Notes: a model not told the origin generated them from the letters alone. Positions 8,044 to 16,639 are shown, numbered from the stretch's first letter. The stretch is DNA of 38,686 bases from Rhodoplanes serenus (GCA_945861855.1 CAMAWG010000021.1:1-38686), one strand, 5' to 3'. Numbers and translations are program-made.

Positions 8044-8859
8044 TCAGCGCGCCGTCACGGGCTGGGCGCTGTCGTGCTCGCGCAACAGCCGGCTGGAGAA
8101 GCCGGCGATCGCCCCGAGCACCTGCTCCGGCGCCTCGCGGTGCGGAACATGCCTGATGCCCGGCAGCAGCAACGCATCCACCGGGCAGTAGCACTCCTCC
8201 CGCGCGATCTCGATCTGGCGCGCCGTGCCGTAGTCGTCGTCTTCGCCCTGGACGATCAGCATCGGCACGCGGATGTAGGCGAGGTCGTCGCGCAGGTCCC
8301 AGGCGCCGACATCGTTGTTCAGCCACACATCGGACCAGCCGCGCACCGTCGCGTCGGCGTGCCAGCGCTGGAAGCGCGCCCGCACATCGGTGGTGTCGTA
8401 GGCTTTGCGGATCGCCCGGATCGCATTCATCGTCACATCCTCGACGATGAAGTGCGGCGCCATCAGCACGAGCCCGCGCACGCGATGGTCCTGCACGCTG
8501 CCCGCGTAAATGGCCGCGATCGAAGCGCCGTCGCTGTGCCCGACCAGGAGGCCCTGACGGAAGCCGATGGCGTCGAGCAGGCGCGGCAAGGTCTCGCGCG
8601 CCTCGACATGCATGAAGTCGAGTCCGCGCGGCAGCTTGGCGGGGCTGGAAAAGCCGTAGCCCGGACGCGAATAGGCAAACACGCCGCAGCCGGTCGCCGC
8701 CGAAAGTTTTTCCGGGAGGTCATCCCACTGGCCCGCGGAGCCCAGCCCCTGATGCAGGAGGATCAGCGTCGGCGCCTGGTGCGGGCGCGGCCCGGCCATG
8801 CGGTATTCGAGCCGGTGCGGCGGAAGATCGAGAAAGCCTTGATCGGCGAGCGATGACAC
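8044..8859 (-). CDS. Alpha/beta hydrolase of the benzoate cluster
   Basis: 271 residues, alpha/beta-hydrolase fold. The nucleophile elbow is GHSDGA, the acid is likely in GEDDDYGT, and the histidine is in RHVPHREAP; the oxyanion region is LHQGLGSAGQW. No signal peptide, so cytoplasmic. It begins 11 bp after the LivF-type gene and is the last gene of the ligase-transporter operon. Hydrolases (described as lactone hydrolases) occur in known box clusters, but the substrate is not settled. A thioesterase that relieves CoA trapping by a blocked acyl-CoA, or an ester/lactone hydrolase feeding benzoate, are both possible; this is inference. Confidence 0.85.
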   Translation of the reverse strand: MSSLADQGFLDLPPHRLEYRMAGPRPHQAPTLILLHQGLGSAGQWDDLPEKLSAATGCGVFAYSRPGYGFSSPAKLPRGLDFMHVEARETLPRLLDAIGFRQGLLVGHSDGASIAAIYAGSVQDHRVRGLVLMAPHFIVEDVTMNAIRAIRKAYDTTDVRARFQRWHADATVRGWSDVWLNNDVGAWDLRDDLAYIRVPMLIVQGEDDDYGTARQIEIAREECYCPVDALLLPGIRHVPHREAPEQVLGAIAGFSSRLLREHDSAQPVTAR

Positions 8860-8870
8860 CTGTGCCTCGA

Positions 8871-9584
8871 TCAGATGCCGAGATACTGATGCTGAATCTG
8901 AGGGTTAGCGGCCAACTCCGCCGACGTGCCGGACCATACCACCCGGCCCCGCTCGATCAGATAATGCCGGTCGGCGATGCGGGTCAGCGCCTCGACATTC
9001 TTGTCGATCACCAGGATCGACTGCCCGGCCGACTTAAGCCGCGTCAGGCATTGCCAAATTTCGGCGCGTATGAGCGGGGCGAGGCCCTCGGTCGCCTCGT
9101 CGAGGATGAGCAGCCGCGGGTTGGTCATCAGCGCGCGGCCGATCGCGAGCATCTGTTGCTCGCCTCCGGACAGCAGGTTGCCCATGCTGTTCAGCCGCTC
9201 TCCAAGCCTGGGAAACAGCTCGAACACCTTGTTCAAGGTCCAGGGATCGGCGGAGCCCATCCGGTTCGAGGCGGTGGCCACCAGGTTCTCGCGCGTGGTG
9301 AGGTTCGGGAAAATCTGCCGCCCCTCCGGCACGAGACCTATGCCGAGCTGGGCCACGCGAAACGACGGCAGGCTCGCGATCTCCTGCCCGTCGAAACGGA
9401 TCGAACCGGCCATCGCCGGCGTCAGTCCCATGATCGAGCGCACGGTCGTGGTCTTGCCCATGCCGTTGCGGCCCATCAGGGTCACCATCTCGCCCGCGGA
9501 AATGGCGAGCGAGATGCCGAACAGCACCTGGCTCAAGCCGTAGCGCGTCTCGATCCTGTCGACGGCCAGCAGCGGCTCAGACAT
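8871..9584 (-). CDS. LivF-type ABC transporter ATPase (benzoate uptake)
   Basis: 237 residues, the usual LivF length. Walker A GRNGMGKTT, signature LSGGEQQ, Walker B LLILDEATEG, followed by the H-loop region where ILVIDKNVEAL replaces the common His with Lys (as is frequent in LivF proteins). ATG at 9584 overlaps the end of the LivG-type gene by 8 bp, so translation is likely coupled. It would work as a heterodimer with the LivG-type ATPase under the LivH/LivM pore. The position in a box cluster points to benzoate or another aromatic acid as cargo in place of branched-chain amino acids. Confidence 0.92.
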   Translation of the reverse strand: MSEPLLAVDRIETRYGLSQVLFGISLAISAGEMVTLMGRNGMGKTTTVRSIMGLTPAMAGSIRFDGQEIASLPSFRVAQLGIGLVPEGRQIFPNLTTRENLVATASNRMGSADPWTLNKVFELFPRLGERLNSMGNLLSGGEQQMLAIGRALMTNPRLLILDEATEGLAPLIRAEIWQCLTRLKSAGQSILVIDKNVEALTRIADRHYLIERGRVVWSGTSAELAANPQIQHQYLGI

Positions 9585-10341
9585 GAGTTACCGCCTCCTG
9601 CTCGCCCAGATAAGCCGCGCGCACCTCGGCGTTGGCGCGGATCGACGCCGGATCGCCCGAAGCGATGACGCGGCCGTAGACCAGAACGGTGATGCGGTCG
9701 GCCAGCGCGAACACCGCCTCCATGTCGTGCTCGATCAGAAGAATGGTCAGATCGCGCTTCAATCCGCGCAGGGTTTTTACCATTCGGCTCGACTCGTCGG
9801 CCCCGAGCCCAGCCATCGGCTCATCCAGCAGCAAAATGCGAGGGCCGGTCGCCAGCGCCATGGCGAGTTCAAGCTGGCGATGCTCGCCATGACTCATATT
9901 GGCAACGATCGTGTCGGCGCGATGCGCGATGCCCACCCGCTCCAGCGCGGCGCGGGCGGGCTCGCGCAGCGAGGTTTCCTGGCGCGCATCGCCCCAGAAG
10001 CGGAACGAGTGGCCGGCGTGCGCCTGCACCGCAAGCGCCACGTTCTCCAGCGCGGTGAAATGCGGGAACAGCGAGGTGATCTGGAACGAGCGCGCGAGCC
10101 CCATCAGGCTCCGGCCATGGACCGGCAGCGCGGTGATGTCGTGCCCATCGAAATGGATTCGGCCGGCATCCGGCACGATCTCGCCTGCGAGCTGGCCGAT
10201 CAGCGTGGTCTTGCCGGCGCCGTTCGGCCCGATGATGGCGTGCAGTTCGCCCCGGGTCACATCGAGCCGCACGTCGTCGGAAGCGACGACACCGCCGAAG
10301 CGCTTGGTCAGGCCGTCGACGCTGAGAAGCCCCTCAGCCAC
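9577..10341 (-). CDS. LivG-type ABC transporter ATPase (benzoate uptake)
   Basis: 254 residues. Walker A GPNGAGKTT, signature MSHGEHRQLE, Walker B ILLLDEPMAGL and H-loop LLIEHDMEAVF are all present. The signature has H in place of the usual G in LSGG, a change often seen in this family. Its start overlaps the LivM-type stop by 8 bp and its end overlaps the LivF-type start by 8 bp. Energises uptake of the ligand delivered by the binding protein at 12514-13707. Confidence 0.92.
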   Translation of the reverse strand: MAEGLLSVDGLTKRFGGVVASDDVRLDVTRGELHAIIGPNGAGKTTLIGQLAGEIVPDAGRIHFDGHDITALPVHGRSLMGLARSFQITSLFPHFTALENVALAVQAHAGHSFRFWGDARQETSLREPARAALERVGIAHRADTIVANMSHGEHRQLELAMALATGPRILLLDEPMAGLGADESSRMVKTLRGLKRDLTILLIEHDMEAVFALADRITVLVYGRVIASGDPASIRANAEVRAAYLGEQEAVTHV

Positions 10342-11329
10342 GGCGCGTGCCCGCCATCAGCCCGTCGATGCCGCCGCGCGCGTAGAGCACGATCAGGAGC
10401 AGCATCGGACCGAGGATCAGTTGCCAGTATTCCTTCGCAGCCGCCACTTCCTTGCCGGTGACAAGGTAGCTCGCCAGGCCGATGACATGCGGCAGGGTCT
10501 CCTCCAGCACCAGAAGCGCCACCGCCCCGATCACCGGACCGAACACGGTCCCCATGCCGCCGAGCACCGCCATGACGATCAGGTCGCCCGACCGCGTCCA
10601 GTGCATCAGCGCGGGGCTGATGAAATTGGTGTGGTTGGCCAGGAGCACGCCCGAAAGCCCGCACAGCACGCCGGCGATAACGAAACAGACGAGCTTGTAG
10701 CGGAACGTCGGAAAACCGATCGCCCGCATGCGCCGCTCGTTCGATCGTGCGCCCTGGATCACCAGGCCGAAGCGCGAATTGACGATGCGCCAGACCAGGT
10801 AGACGGTTGCAAGCAGGAAAGCGAGGCACAGGTAGTAGAAGGCCGTCCGGTTCGACAGATTCACCAGCCCCCCGAATTCACTGCGCCGCTGGATCGTCAG
10901 CCCGTCGTCGCCGCCGTAGCGGTCGAGCCCGTTCGCGATGTAATAGACCACTTGCGCGAACGCGAGCGTGATCATGATGAAATAGACCCCGCGCGTGCGC
11001 AAGCTGAGCGCGCCAACCGCAAGTGCGAACAGCCCCGACAGCAGAAGCGCGAGCGGCCACTGCACCAGGCCGGCGTTGATTCCCTCCTTGGCGAGAATGC
11101 CAACCACATAGCCGCCGATGCCGAGATAGGCGGCATGGCCGAAGCTCACCATCCCGCCGAATCCCATGATCAGGTTCAGGCTGACGGCCGCGATCGCGAG
11201 GATGACGATGCGGGTGAACAACGTCATCATGAAGGTGTTGCCGGTCAGCGCCGCATACACCGGCAGCAGCACGAGAATCGCTAGCAATGCGGCCACGAAC
11301 GCATTGCGCGGGGTGATCCAGGATTTCAT
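10334..11329 (-). CDS. LivM-type ABC transporter permease (benzoate uptake)
   Basis: 331 residues, hydrophobic along its length with about nine to ten membrane helices. Typical LivM segments are seen: LNLIMGFGGMVSFGHAAYLG near the N-terminus, and the cytoplasmic coupling loop ARSNERRMRAIGFPTFRYK. Start chosen at ATG 11329, whose ATGA overlaps the LivH-type stop; a much longer open frame upstream is a shadow of livH. Forms the inner-membrane pore with the LivH-type protein. Confidence 0.92.
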   Translation of the reverse strand: MKSWITPRNAFVAALLAILVLLPVYAALTGNTFMMTLFTRIVILAIAAVSLNLIMGFGGMVSFGHAAYLGIGGYVVGILAKEGINAGLVQWPLALLLSGLFALAVGALSLRTRGVYFIMITLAFAQVVYYIANGLDRYGGDDGLTIQRRSEFGGLVNLSNRTAFYYLCLAFLLATVYLVWRIVNSRFGLVIQGARSNERRMRAIGFPTFRYKLVCFVIAGVLCGLSGVLLANHTNFISPALMHWTRSGDLIVMAVLGGMGTVFGPVIGAVALLVLEETLPHVIGLASYLVTGKEVAAAKEYWQLILGPMLLLIVLYARGGIDGLMAGTRRG

Positions 11330-12243
11330 TTGCCGACCGCCGGAAACAGACCTTCGGGCCGGAAAATCAAGACGCCCGCCATCAGCGCGTAGATCAGCAT
11401 CGAGGAGAGCGCGGGTCCAAGGCTCGAGCCGGCGCTGTAGCTGAGGAACAGACGCACGGCGTCGGGCAAGAACGCCCGGCCCATCGTGTCGATCAGGCCG
11501 ACGATGACAGCCGCGACGAATGCGCCGCGGATCGATCCGATGCCACCGATGATGATCACCACGAAGGCCAGAATCAGGATGTTCTCGCCCATGCCGATCT
11601 GCACGAAGGAGATCGGCGCTTGCATCATTCCGGCGAAGCCGGCGAGCGCGGCGCCGAGGCCGAACACCAGCGTGTAGAGCAGTTTGATGTTGACGCCGAG
11701 CGCCCCGACCATCTCGCGATTGGATGCTCCGGCGCGGATCAGCATGCCGACCCGCGTGCGCATCACGAGAATGTAGAGCAGCGCCGCGACCGAGAGCGTC
11801 GCCAGGATGATGATCAGGCGATAGAGCGGATAGTAGATGCCCGGCACCACCTGCACGGCGGTGAGCATCTCCGGCGGCAACGAGATCGTGCGCCCCTCCG
11901 GACCCCAGATCAGCCGCACCAGTTCGTTGAAGAAGATCAACAGGCCAAAGGTTCCGAGCACATGGTCGAGGTGGTCGCGTCCATAGAGCGGCCGGATCGC
12001 GATCACCTCCATGAACATTCCAGCCACCAGGGTCGCGACCAGCCCGAGCCCGAGCCCGGCCAGGAAGCTGTCGGTCAGCGTAATGAATGTAGCGGCGAAA
12101 TAGGCGCCCAGCATGTAGAGCGAGCCGTGCGCCAGGTTGACCAGGTCCATGATGCCGAAGATCAGCGTCAGCCCCGCCGCCAGAAGAAACAGCAGCATGC
12201 CAAGCTGGATGCCATTCAGGCACTGTTCGATCAGGTAAAGCAT
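11326..12243 (-). CDS. LivH-type ABC transporter permease (benzoate uptake)
   Basis: 305 residues, about eight membrane helices. The N-terminal QCLNGIQLGMLLFLLAAGL and IMDLVNLAHGSLYMLGAY segments are characteristic of LivH. The coupling loop is RAGASNREMVGALGVN. First permease gene of the tightly overlapping H-M-G-F group. It is separated by 270 bp from the binding-protein gene; the gap holds a terminator and a palindromic repeat, so its expression is probably lower than that of the binding protein. Confidence 0.92.
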   Translation of the reverse strand: MLYLIEQCLNGIQLGMLLFLLAAGLTLIFGIMDLVNLAHGSLYMLGAYFAATFITLTDSFLAGLGLGLVATLVAGMFMEVIAIRPLYGRDHLDHVLGTFGLLIFFNELVRLIWGPEGRTISLPPEMLTAVQVVPGIYYPLYRLIIILATLSVAALLYILVMRTRVGMLIRAGASNREMVGALGVNIKLLYTLVFGLGAALAGFAGMMQAPISFVQIGMGENILILAFVVIIIGGIGSIRGAFVAAVIVGLIDTMGRAFLPDAVRLFLSYSAGSSLGPALSSMLIYALMAGVLIFRPEGLFPAVGK

Positions 12244-12300
12244 GTCGTCCCAGCAAACCCTTGCAAAACGCGGGCCTTATGGCCCAGACGTTTCCGCATC

Positions 12301-12411
12301 GTCATGCCCGCGCTTGTCGCGGGCATCCACGTCTTTCAAGCCATCCAGCAAGCAAGGCGTGGATGGCCGGCACATAGACGAGCATAGCGGCGCCGTCTTC
12401 GACGGCTATGC
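12301..12411. repeat. Palindromic intergenic repeat before the LivH-type gene
   Basis: ATGCCCGCG (12304-12312) pairs with CGCGGGCAT (12318-12326); ATCCACG (12325-12331) pairs with CGTGGAT (12358-12364). A second hairpin combines GCATA (12382-12386) with TATGC (12407-12411) and GCCGTC (12392-12397) with GACGGC (12401-12406). It belongs to the same general class of rhizobial repeats as the one at 5134, with different arms. Confidence 0.8.
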
Positions 12412-12454
12412 CCCGCCACGGCGGTGTTGAGGCGATGAGGCCCGACCTGCCCCC

Positions 12455-12493
12455 AAAAAACAAGACGGCAGAAGCGCGCGCGTCTGCCGTCTT
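12455..12493 (-). terminator. Intrinsic terminator after the binding-protein gene
   Basis: On the minus strand, an 11-bp perfect stem (arms 12483-12493 and 12462-12472, AAGACGGCAGA) around a GC-only loop is followed by a T-rich run (12455-12462). It starts 20 bp after the stop of the binding-protein gene. Partial read-through would explain how the transporter genes downstream are served, with excess binding protein. Confidence 0.85.
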
Positions 12494-12513
12494 ATCGATG
12501 TATAGCCGGCCGA

Positions 12514-13707
12514 CTAGTTCGGCATCTTGCACTTCTGCCAGTGCTTGTCCTGATCGTTTTCGGTGATGGTTGCCACCGTCTTCAGCCGGTACTCCTCGCC
12601 TTCCTTCACCGTATCCTGCAGATAGAAGTTCTGGATCGGCATGTGGTTCGGGCCGAACTTGAAGTTGCCGCGCACCGACTTGAAGTCCGCCTTTTCGGCG
12701 GCGCGGCGCATCCCGTCCTTGTTGGACAGATCGCCCTTGACGGCCTTGACCGCGCTGTCGAGGAGCGGCACGGCGTCGTAGGTCTGCGAGCCGTAGAACG
12801 ACGGGTCGTTCTTGTGCTTCGCCCGGAAGTCGGCGACGTATTTCTTGTTGGCGTCGTTCGGCAGATCGCGCACCCAGTGCTGGGCGCCGGGGATTCCGAT
12901 CGCGAGATCCTTCAACCGCGGCAGCGACAACGAGTCGATGGTGAACGCGGTGTAGAGCGGAATCTGGCCTTTCAAGCCCGACTGCGCATACTGGGTGATG
13001 AACTGGATGCCGGCGCCGCCGGGATAGAACGCGAAGATAGCGTCGGGTTTCGCCGCCCGCGCCTTCGACAGCTCGGCCGAGAAGTCGAGTTGGTTCGGCC
13101 AAGCAGTGAGCTCGCGGCCGATGATCTCGCCCTTGAAGGTGGCCGCCACGCCTTCCAGCATGTCCTTGCCGGCGGCGTAGTTCGGGCCGATCAGGAAGAC
13201 CTTCTTGACGTTCTTCTGGTTCATGTAGAGGCCGATCGCCTGCGGCGTCTGATCGTTGTTCCAGGAGGTCGAGAACACATACGGCGAACACAGCTCGCCG
13301 GAGAGCTGCGAAGCGCCGGCGTTGGTGATGACCGTGAAGGTCTTGGAGTCGACGATCGGCTTGAGCGAGGCCAGCATCACGTTCGACCAGATGTAGCCGA
13401 CGAGAAAATCGACCTTGTCGGACTCGATCAGCTTCTGGGTCTTTTGCACGCCGACTTCTGGCTTGATCTGGTCGTCCTCGTAGATCACCTCGACCGGCAG
13501 CCCACCGATCTTGCGGCCGTGATGATCGAGCGCCAGCTCGAACGAATTGCGCATGTCGTTGCCGATCGCGGCGACCGGACCGCTGAACGTGCTGACAAAA
13601 CCGATCTTGATGGTTTTCTGCTGGGCAACGGTCGGAGCTGCGACCACCGCGGCAAACGCGGCGACGGCGCAGCCTGCAAGCAAGCAGCGTTTCACGATCT
13701 TGTTCAT
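12514..13707 (-). CDS. Periplasmic binding protein for benzoate/aromatic acid, LivK type
   Basis: 397 residues. The N-terminus has a basic start (MNKIVKR), a hydrophobic stretch and a likely cleavage near APTVAQQ, so it is periplasmic. The mature part begins KTIKIGFVSTFSGPVAAIGN, typical of type I (Leu/Ile/Val-like) binding proteins. GGAGG is at good distance from ATG 13707. It lies 37 bp after the benzoate-CoA ligase gene and upstream of the LivHMGF-type genes. Related proteins in Rhodopseudomonas palustris bind aromatic acids; here the ligand is inferred from context to be benzoate. Confidence 0.92.
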   Translation of the reverse strand: MNKIVKRCLLAGCAVAAFAAVVAAPTVAQQKTIKIGFVSTFSGPVAAIGNDMRNSFELALDHHGRKIGGLPVEVIYEDDQIKPEVGVQKTQKLIESDKVDFLVGYIWSNVMLASLKPIVDSKTFTVITNAGASQLSGELCSPYVFSTSWNNDQTPQAIGLYMNQKNVKKVFLIGPNYAAGKDMLEGVAATFKGEIIGRELTAWPNQLDFSAELSKARAAKPDAIFAFYPGGAGIQFITQYAQSGLKGQIPLYTAFTIDSLSLPRLKDLAIGIPGAQHWVRDLPNDANKKYVADFRAKHKNDPSFYGSQTYDAVPLLDSAVKAVKGDLSNKDGMRRAAEKADFKSVRGNFKFGPNHMPIQNFYLQDTVKEGEEYRLKTVATITENDQDKHWQKCKMPN

Positions 13708-13744
13708 GACTTGGCACCTCCGAAATAGGACACTGGGAACAAGC

Positions 13745-15373
13745 TTAGCGCGGCGCGGCCTCGCTGCGCAATTTGAAGCGCTGGATTTTGCCGGTCGCGG
13801 TTTTTGGAAGTTCGGCGCGAAATTCGATCCAGCGGGGGTATTTGTAGGGGGCCAGCGTCGATTTGACGTGGTCCTGCAGCATCCGTGCCATGGCGTCGCG
13901 GGCGCCGGCGTCGGCGGTCTTTGCCTGATCCTTCAGCACCACGAAGGCCTTGGGCTTCACCAGCCCCTCGCCGTCGGCCCAGGCCACCACCGCGGCCTCC
14001 AGCACGTCCGGATGCGTCATAAGCGCGCCCTCGACCTCGAACGGCGAGACATACATGCCGGAGACCTTCAGCATGTCGTCGCGCCGGCCGCAGTAGGTGA
14101 AATAGCCGTCCTCGTCCTCGGTGTATTTGTCGCCGGACCGCGTCCATTCGCCGAGGAACGTATTCCGCGACTGCTCGCGGCTGTTCCAGTACATGATCGC
14201 CGCGGTCGGGCCGCGCACCAGCAACTCGCCCAGTTCGCCCTTCTTCACGGGCTGCCCGTCATCGTCGACGAGCTTGATGTCATAGCCGGGCAAGAGCTTG
14301 CCGCTGGTGCCGTACTTCACCTCGCCCATGCGGTTCGACATGAAGATGTGCGTCATCTCGGTCGAGCCGAGGCCGTCGAGGACATCGACGCCGTAGCGAT
14401 CCAGCCAGCGTTTGCCGACGTCGGCCGGCAGCGCCTCGCCGGCGGAAATGCAGCAGCGCAGCTTCAGCTCCGATCGCTGCGGCGCGGCCGGGCTCGCGAG
14501 GAACGCGGCATAGAACGTCGGGACCGAATAGAACACCGTGACCGGATGCTGTCGGAGAAGCGCAGCGACGCCCTCCGGCGTCGGGCGGTCGGGCAGGAGC
14601 ACCGTGCAGGCCCCCGCCGACAGCGGGAAGTTCAGCGAATTGCCGAGGCCATACGCGAAAAACAGCTTCGCCACCGAATAGCAGACGTCGTTCTCGGTGA
14701 GATCGATCACGGGCACCGCATAGAGATCGTTGTTGAGGCGGAGATCGGCGTGGGCATGCACCGCGCCCTTGGGCTTGCCGGTCGAACCCGAGGTGTATTG
14801 CCAGTAGGCGACGTCGTCGCGAACGGTCGGCGCGGTGTGCGCCTCCGCCATCGCGGCCTCGATCAGGTCCTCGAAGCGCTTGTGCCCCTGCGCGTTGTCG
14901 CCCGACACGATGACGTGTTCGAGATCGGCGCTTTGTCCGATGATCTTCTGGAATCTCGGATAGAGCGCCTCCGACACCACCAGCACGCGGGCGCGGCTGT
15001 CGGCCAGCATGAAGCGGTAGTCGTCCTCGGTCATCAACGTGTTGACGGCGACGGCGACGGCGCCGGTCTTCAGGCAGCCGAGGAAGGCCGTGGGCCAGTC
15101 GATCGTATCGAGCAGCACGATCAGCACGCGCTCCTCGCGCCGCACGCCGAGCGTGCGCAGGCTCGCGGCGAAGCGCGCCACGCGGTCGGCAAGCTGTCCA
15201 TAGGTCCAGGTTCCGCGCGGATCGATGTAGGCTGGCTTGTTGGCGCGGCCCGCCTTCAGATTCCGGTCGAGAATGTCGGCCGCGTAGTTGTAGTTGCGCG
15301 GGACCGCGCCCACCGGGTCCCAGGTGGGCACCGGCGCTTCCGCCCGCGCATGCATCTCGGCCGCAACACTCAT
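13745..15373 (-). CDS. bclA: Benzoate-CoA ligase
   Basis: Activates benzoate to benzoyl-CoA with ATP and CoA, the first step of the box pathway and the source of the BoxR effector. 542 residues, usual for the family. AMP-binding motifs are YTSGSTGKPKGAVH and LDGLGSTEMTHIF; the hinge region is CGRRDDMLKVSGMYVSPFEVE. The C-terminal catalytic lysine is K529 in TATGKIQRFKLR, the residue acetylated in the homologous BadA. GGGGAGAAG lies just upstream of ATG 15373. First gene of the ligase-binding protein-transporter-hydrolase operon, read from the promoter at 15399-15427. Could also accept hydroxy- or fluorobenzoates. Confidence 0.95.
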   Translation of the reverse strand: MSVAAEMHARAEAPVPTWDPVGAVPRNYNYAADILDRNLKAGRANKPAYIDPRGTWTYGQLADRVARFAASLRTLGVRREERVLIVLLDTIDWPTAFLGCLKTGAVAVAVNTLMTEDDYRFMLADSRARVLVVSEALYPRFQKIIGQSADLEHVIVSGDNAQGHKRFEDLIEAAMAEAHTAPTVRDDVAYWQYTSGSTGKPKGAVHAHADLRLNNDLYAVPVIDLTENDVCYSVAKLFFAYGLGNSLNFPLSAGACTVLLPDRPTPEGVAALLRQHPVTVFYSVPTFYAAFLASPAAPQRSELKLRCCISAGEALPADVGKRWLDRYGVDVLDGLGSTEMTHIFMSNRMGEVKYGTSGKLLPGYDIKLVDDDGQPVKKGELGELLVRGPTAAIMYWNSREQSRNTFLGEWTRSGDKYTEDEDGYFTYCGRRDDMLKVSGMYVSPFEVEGALMTHPDVLEAAVVAWADGEGLVKPKAFVVLKDQAKTADAGARDAMARMLQDHVKSTLAPYKYPRWIEFRAELPKTATGKIQRFKLRSEAAPR

Positions 15374-15391
15374 TCGCTTCTCCCCGGCATG

Positions 15392-15406
15392 ATGAACTAT
15401 TATGCA
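15392..15406 (-). promoter_or_regulatory. Predicted BoxR site at the bclA promoter
   Basis: The minus strand reads TGCATAATAGTTCAT, which agrees with TGCACTATAATTCAT at the boxR operator in 12 of 15 positions (TGCA-N2-ATA-N-TTCAT). It overlaps the -10 box. Only one half-site is clear; a facing second half is not well kept. Confidence 0.6.
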
Positions 15407-15427
15407 AGCCGGCCCTCAGAGCCGCAA
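15399..15427 (-). promoter_or_regulatory. Predicted bclA promoter
   Basis: Minus strand: -35 TTGCGG (15422-15427), 17-bp spacer, -10 CATAAT (15399-15404). The start site would be near 15392, giving a short leader with the ribosome site GGGGAGAAG before ATG 15373. The -10 lies inside the BoxR site. Confidence 0.55.
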
Positions 15428-15462
15428 TGCGTCAATCCCGCAGCCCGCCGGAGCAATTTTTC

Positions 15463-16635
15463 ATGATCTTCAGCCGCGACCGCATCCTCACCACCCATGT
15501 CGGCAGCCTGCCGCGCAACGAAAAGCTGTCCGACCTACTGATGGCGCAGGAGGAAGGCAAGCCGCACGACCCCAAGGTGCTGGCGGACGAGATGGACCAG
15601 GCGGTCCGCCACGTGGTCGCCGAGCAGGTGGCCGCCGGCATCGACGTCGGCAACGACGGCGAGCAGCGGCGGATCGGGTTCCAGACCTATGTGCCGCAGC
15701 GCATGTCCGGCTTTGCCGGCGTGTCGAAGCGCCGCCGCGTCAAGGAGTTAGAGGAGTTCCCCGAGCGGCTGGCCTATCTGATGCGCCGCTTCCCGAACCC
15801 CACCAAGAGCCAGCAGGGCGCGCCGGAGGCACAGGCGGAGATCAACTACCGCGACCTCAAGCCGATCACCGACGAGACCGTGGGCTTCAACAGGATCGCG
15901 GATGAGCTCGGCGCATTCTCCGAGCGCTTCATGACCGCGGCCTCGCCCGGCATCATTTCGACCACGATGCTCAACGCCTACTACGACTCCCACGACGCCT
16001 ATCTCGACGCGATTTCGCGGGAGATGAGCAAGGAGTACCAGGCGATCCACCAGGCCGGGCTGATCCTGCAGATCGATGCACCGGACCTGGCGATGGACCG
16101 CGTCATGATGTACCGCGATCTCTCCGACTCCGAGTTCGTCAAAAGGTGCGAGCGGCACGTCGCCGCGATCAACAAGGGCATCGAGGGCATCCCGCGCGAC
16201 CGCGTGCGGCTGCACGTCTGCTATGGAAACTGGGAAGGCCCGCACATCCACGACGTGCCGCTGGCGACGATCCTGCCGGCGCTCTACACCGCCAATGTCG
16301 GCGCGCTGACCATCGAGTTCTCCAACCCGCGCCACGCCCATGAATACACCGCGCTGAAGCAGCATCCGCTGCCCGCCCACATGCTGCTCATTCCCGGCGT
16401 GGTCGAGACCACGTCGAACTTCGTCGAGCATCCCGAGGTGGTGGCGCGGCGGATCGAGGAGGCGGTGGCCGCGGTCGGCGACCGCGAGCGGGTGATCGCC
16501 TCGACCGACTGCGGCTTCGGCACCTTCACCAAGCGCGAGTGGGTGATCGAGCCGGTGGTGTGGCTCAAGCTCAAGGCGATCCGCGAGGGCGCCGACATCG
16601 CCTCGGCCCGGCTGTGGGGTAGGAAGGTGGCCTGA
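15463..16635 (+). CDS. MetE C-terminal-like zinc methyltransferase family protein
   Basis: 390 residues. Similar to the catalytic C-terminal domain of cobalamin-independent methionine synthase: TTHVGSLPR at the start, HVCYGN and the late STDCGFGTF motif that carry the zinc-binding His/Cys pairs, and QIDAPDLAMDR in the middle. It lacks the N-terminal half of MetE, so it is one of the stand-alone family members; some of these act on alkyl-CoM or other methyl donors, and the substrate here is unknown. Start at ATG 15463, with GGAG 9 nt upstream; ATG 15427 lies in the bclA promoter and is unlikely. Divergent from bclA with an 89-bp gap, so BoxR might also affect it. Confidence 0.85.
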   Translation: MIFSRDRILTTHVGSLPRNEKLSDLLMAQEEGKPHDPKVLADEMDQAVRHVVAEQVAAGIDVGNDGEQRRIGFQTYVPQRMSGFAGVSKRRRVKELEEFPERLAYLMRRFPNPTKSQQGAPEAQAEINYRDLKPITDETVGFNRIADELGAFSERFMTAASPGIISTTMLNAYYDSHDAYLDAISREMSKEYQAIHQAGLILQIDAPDLAMDRVMMYRDLSDSEFVKRCERHVAAINKGIEGIPRDRVRLHVCYGNWEGPHIHDVPLATILPALYTANVGALTIEFSNPRHAHEYTALKQHPLPAHMLLIPGVVETTSNFVEHPEVVARRIEEAVAAVGDRERVIASTDCGFGTFTKREWVIEPVVWLKLKAIREGADIASARLWGRKVA

Positions 16636-16639
16636 GCGC

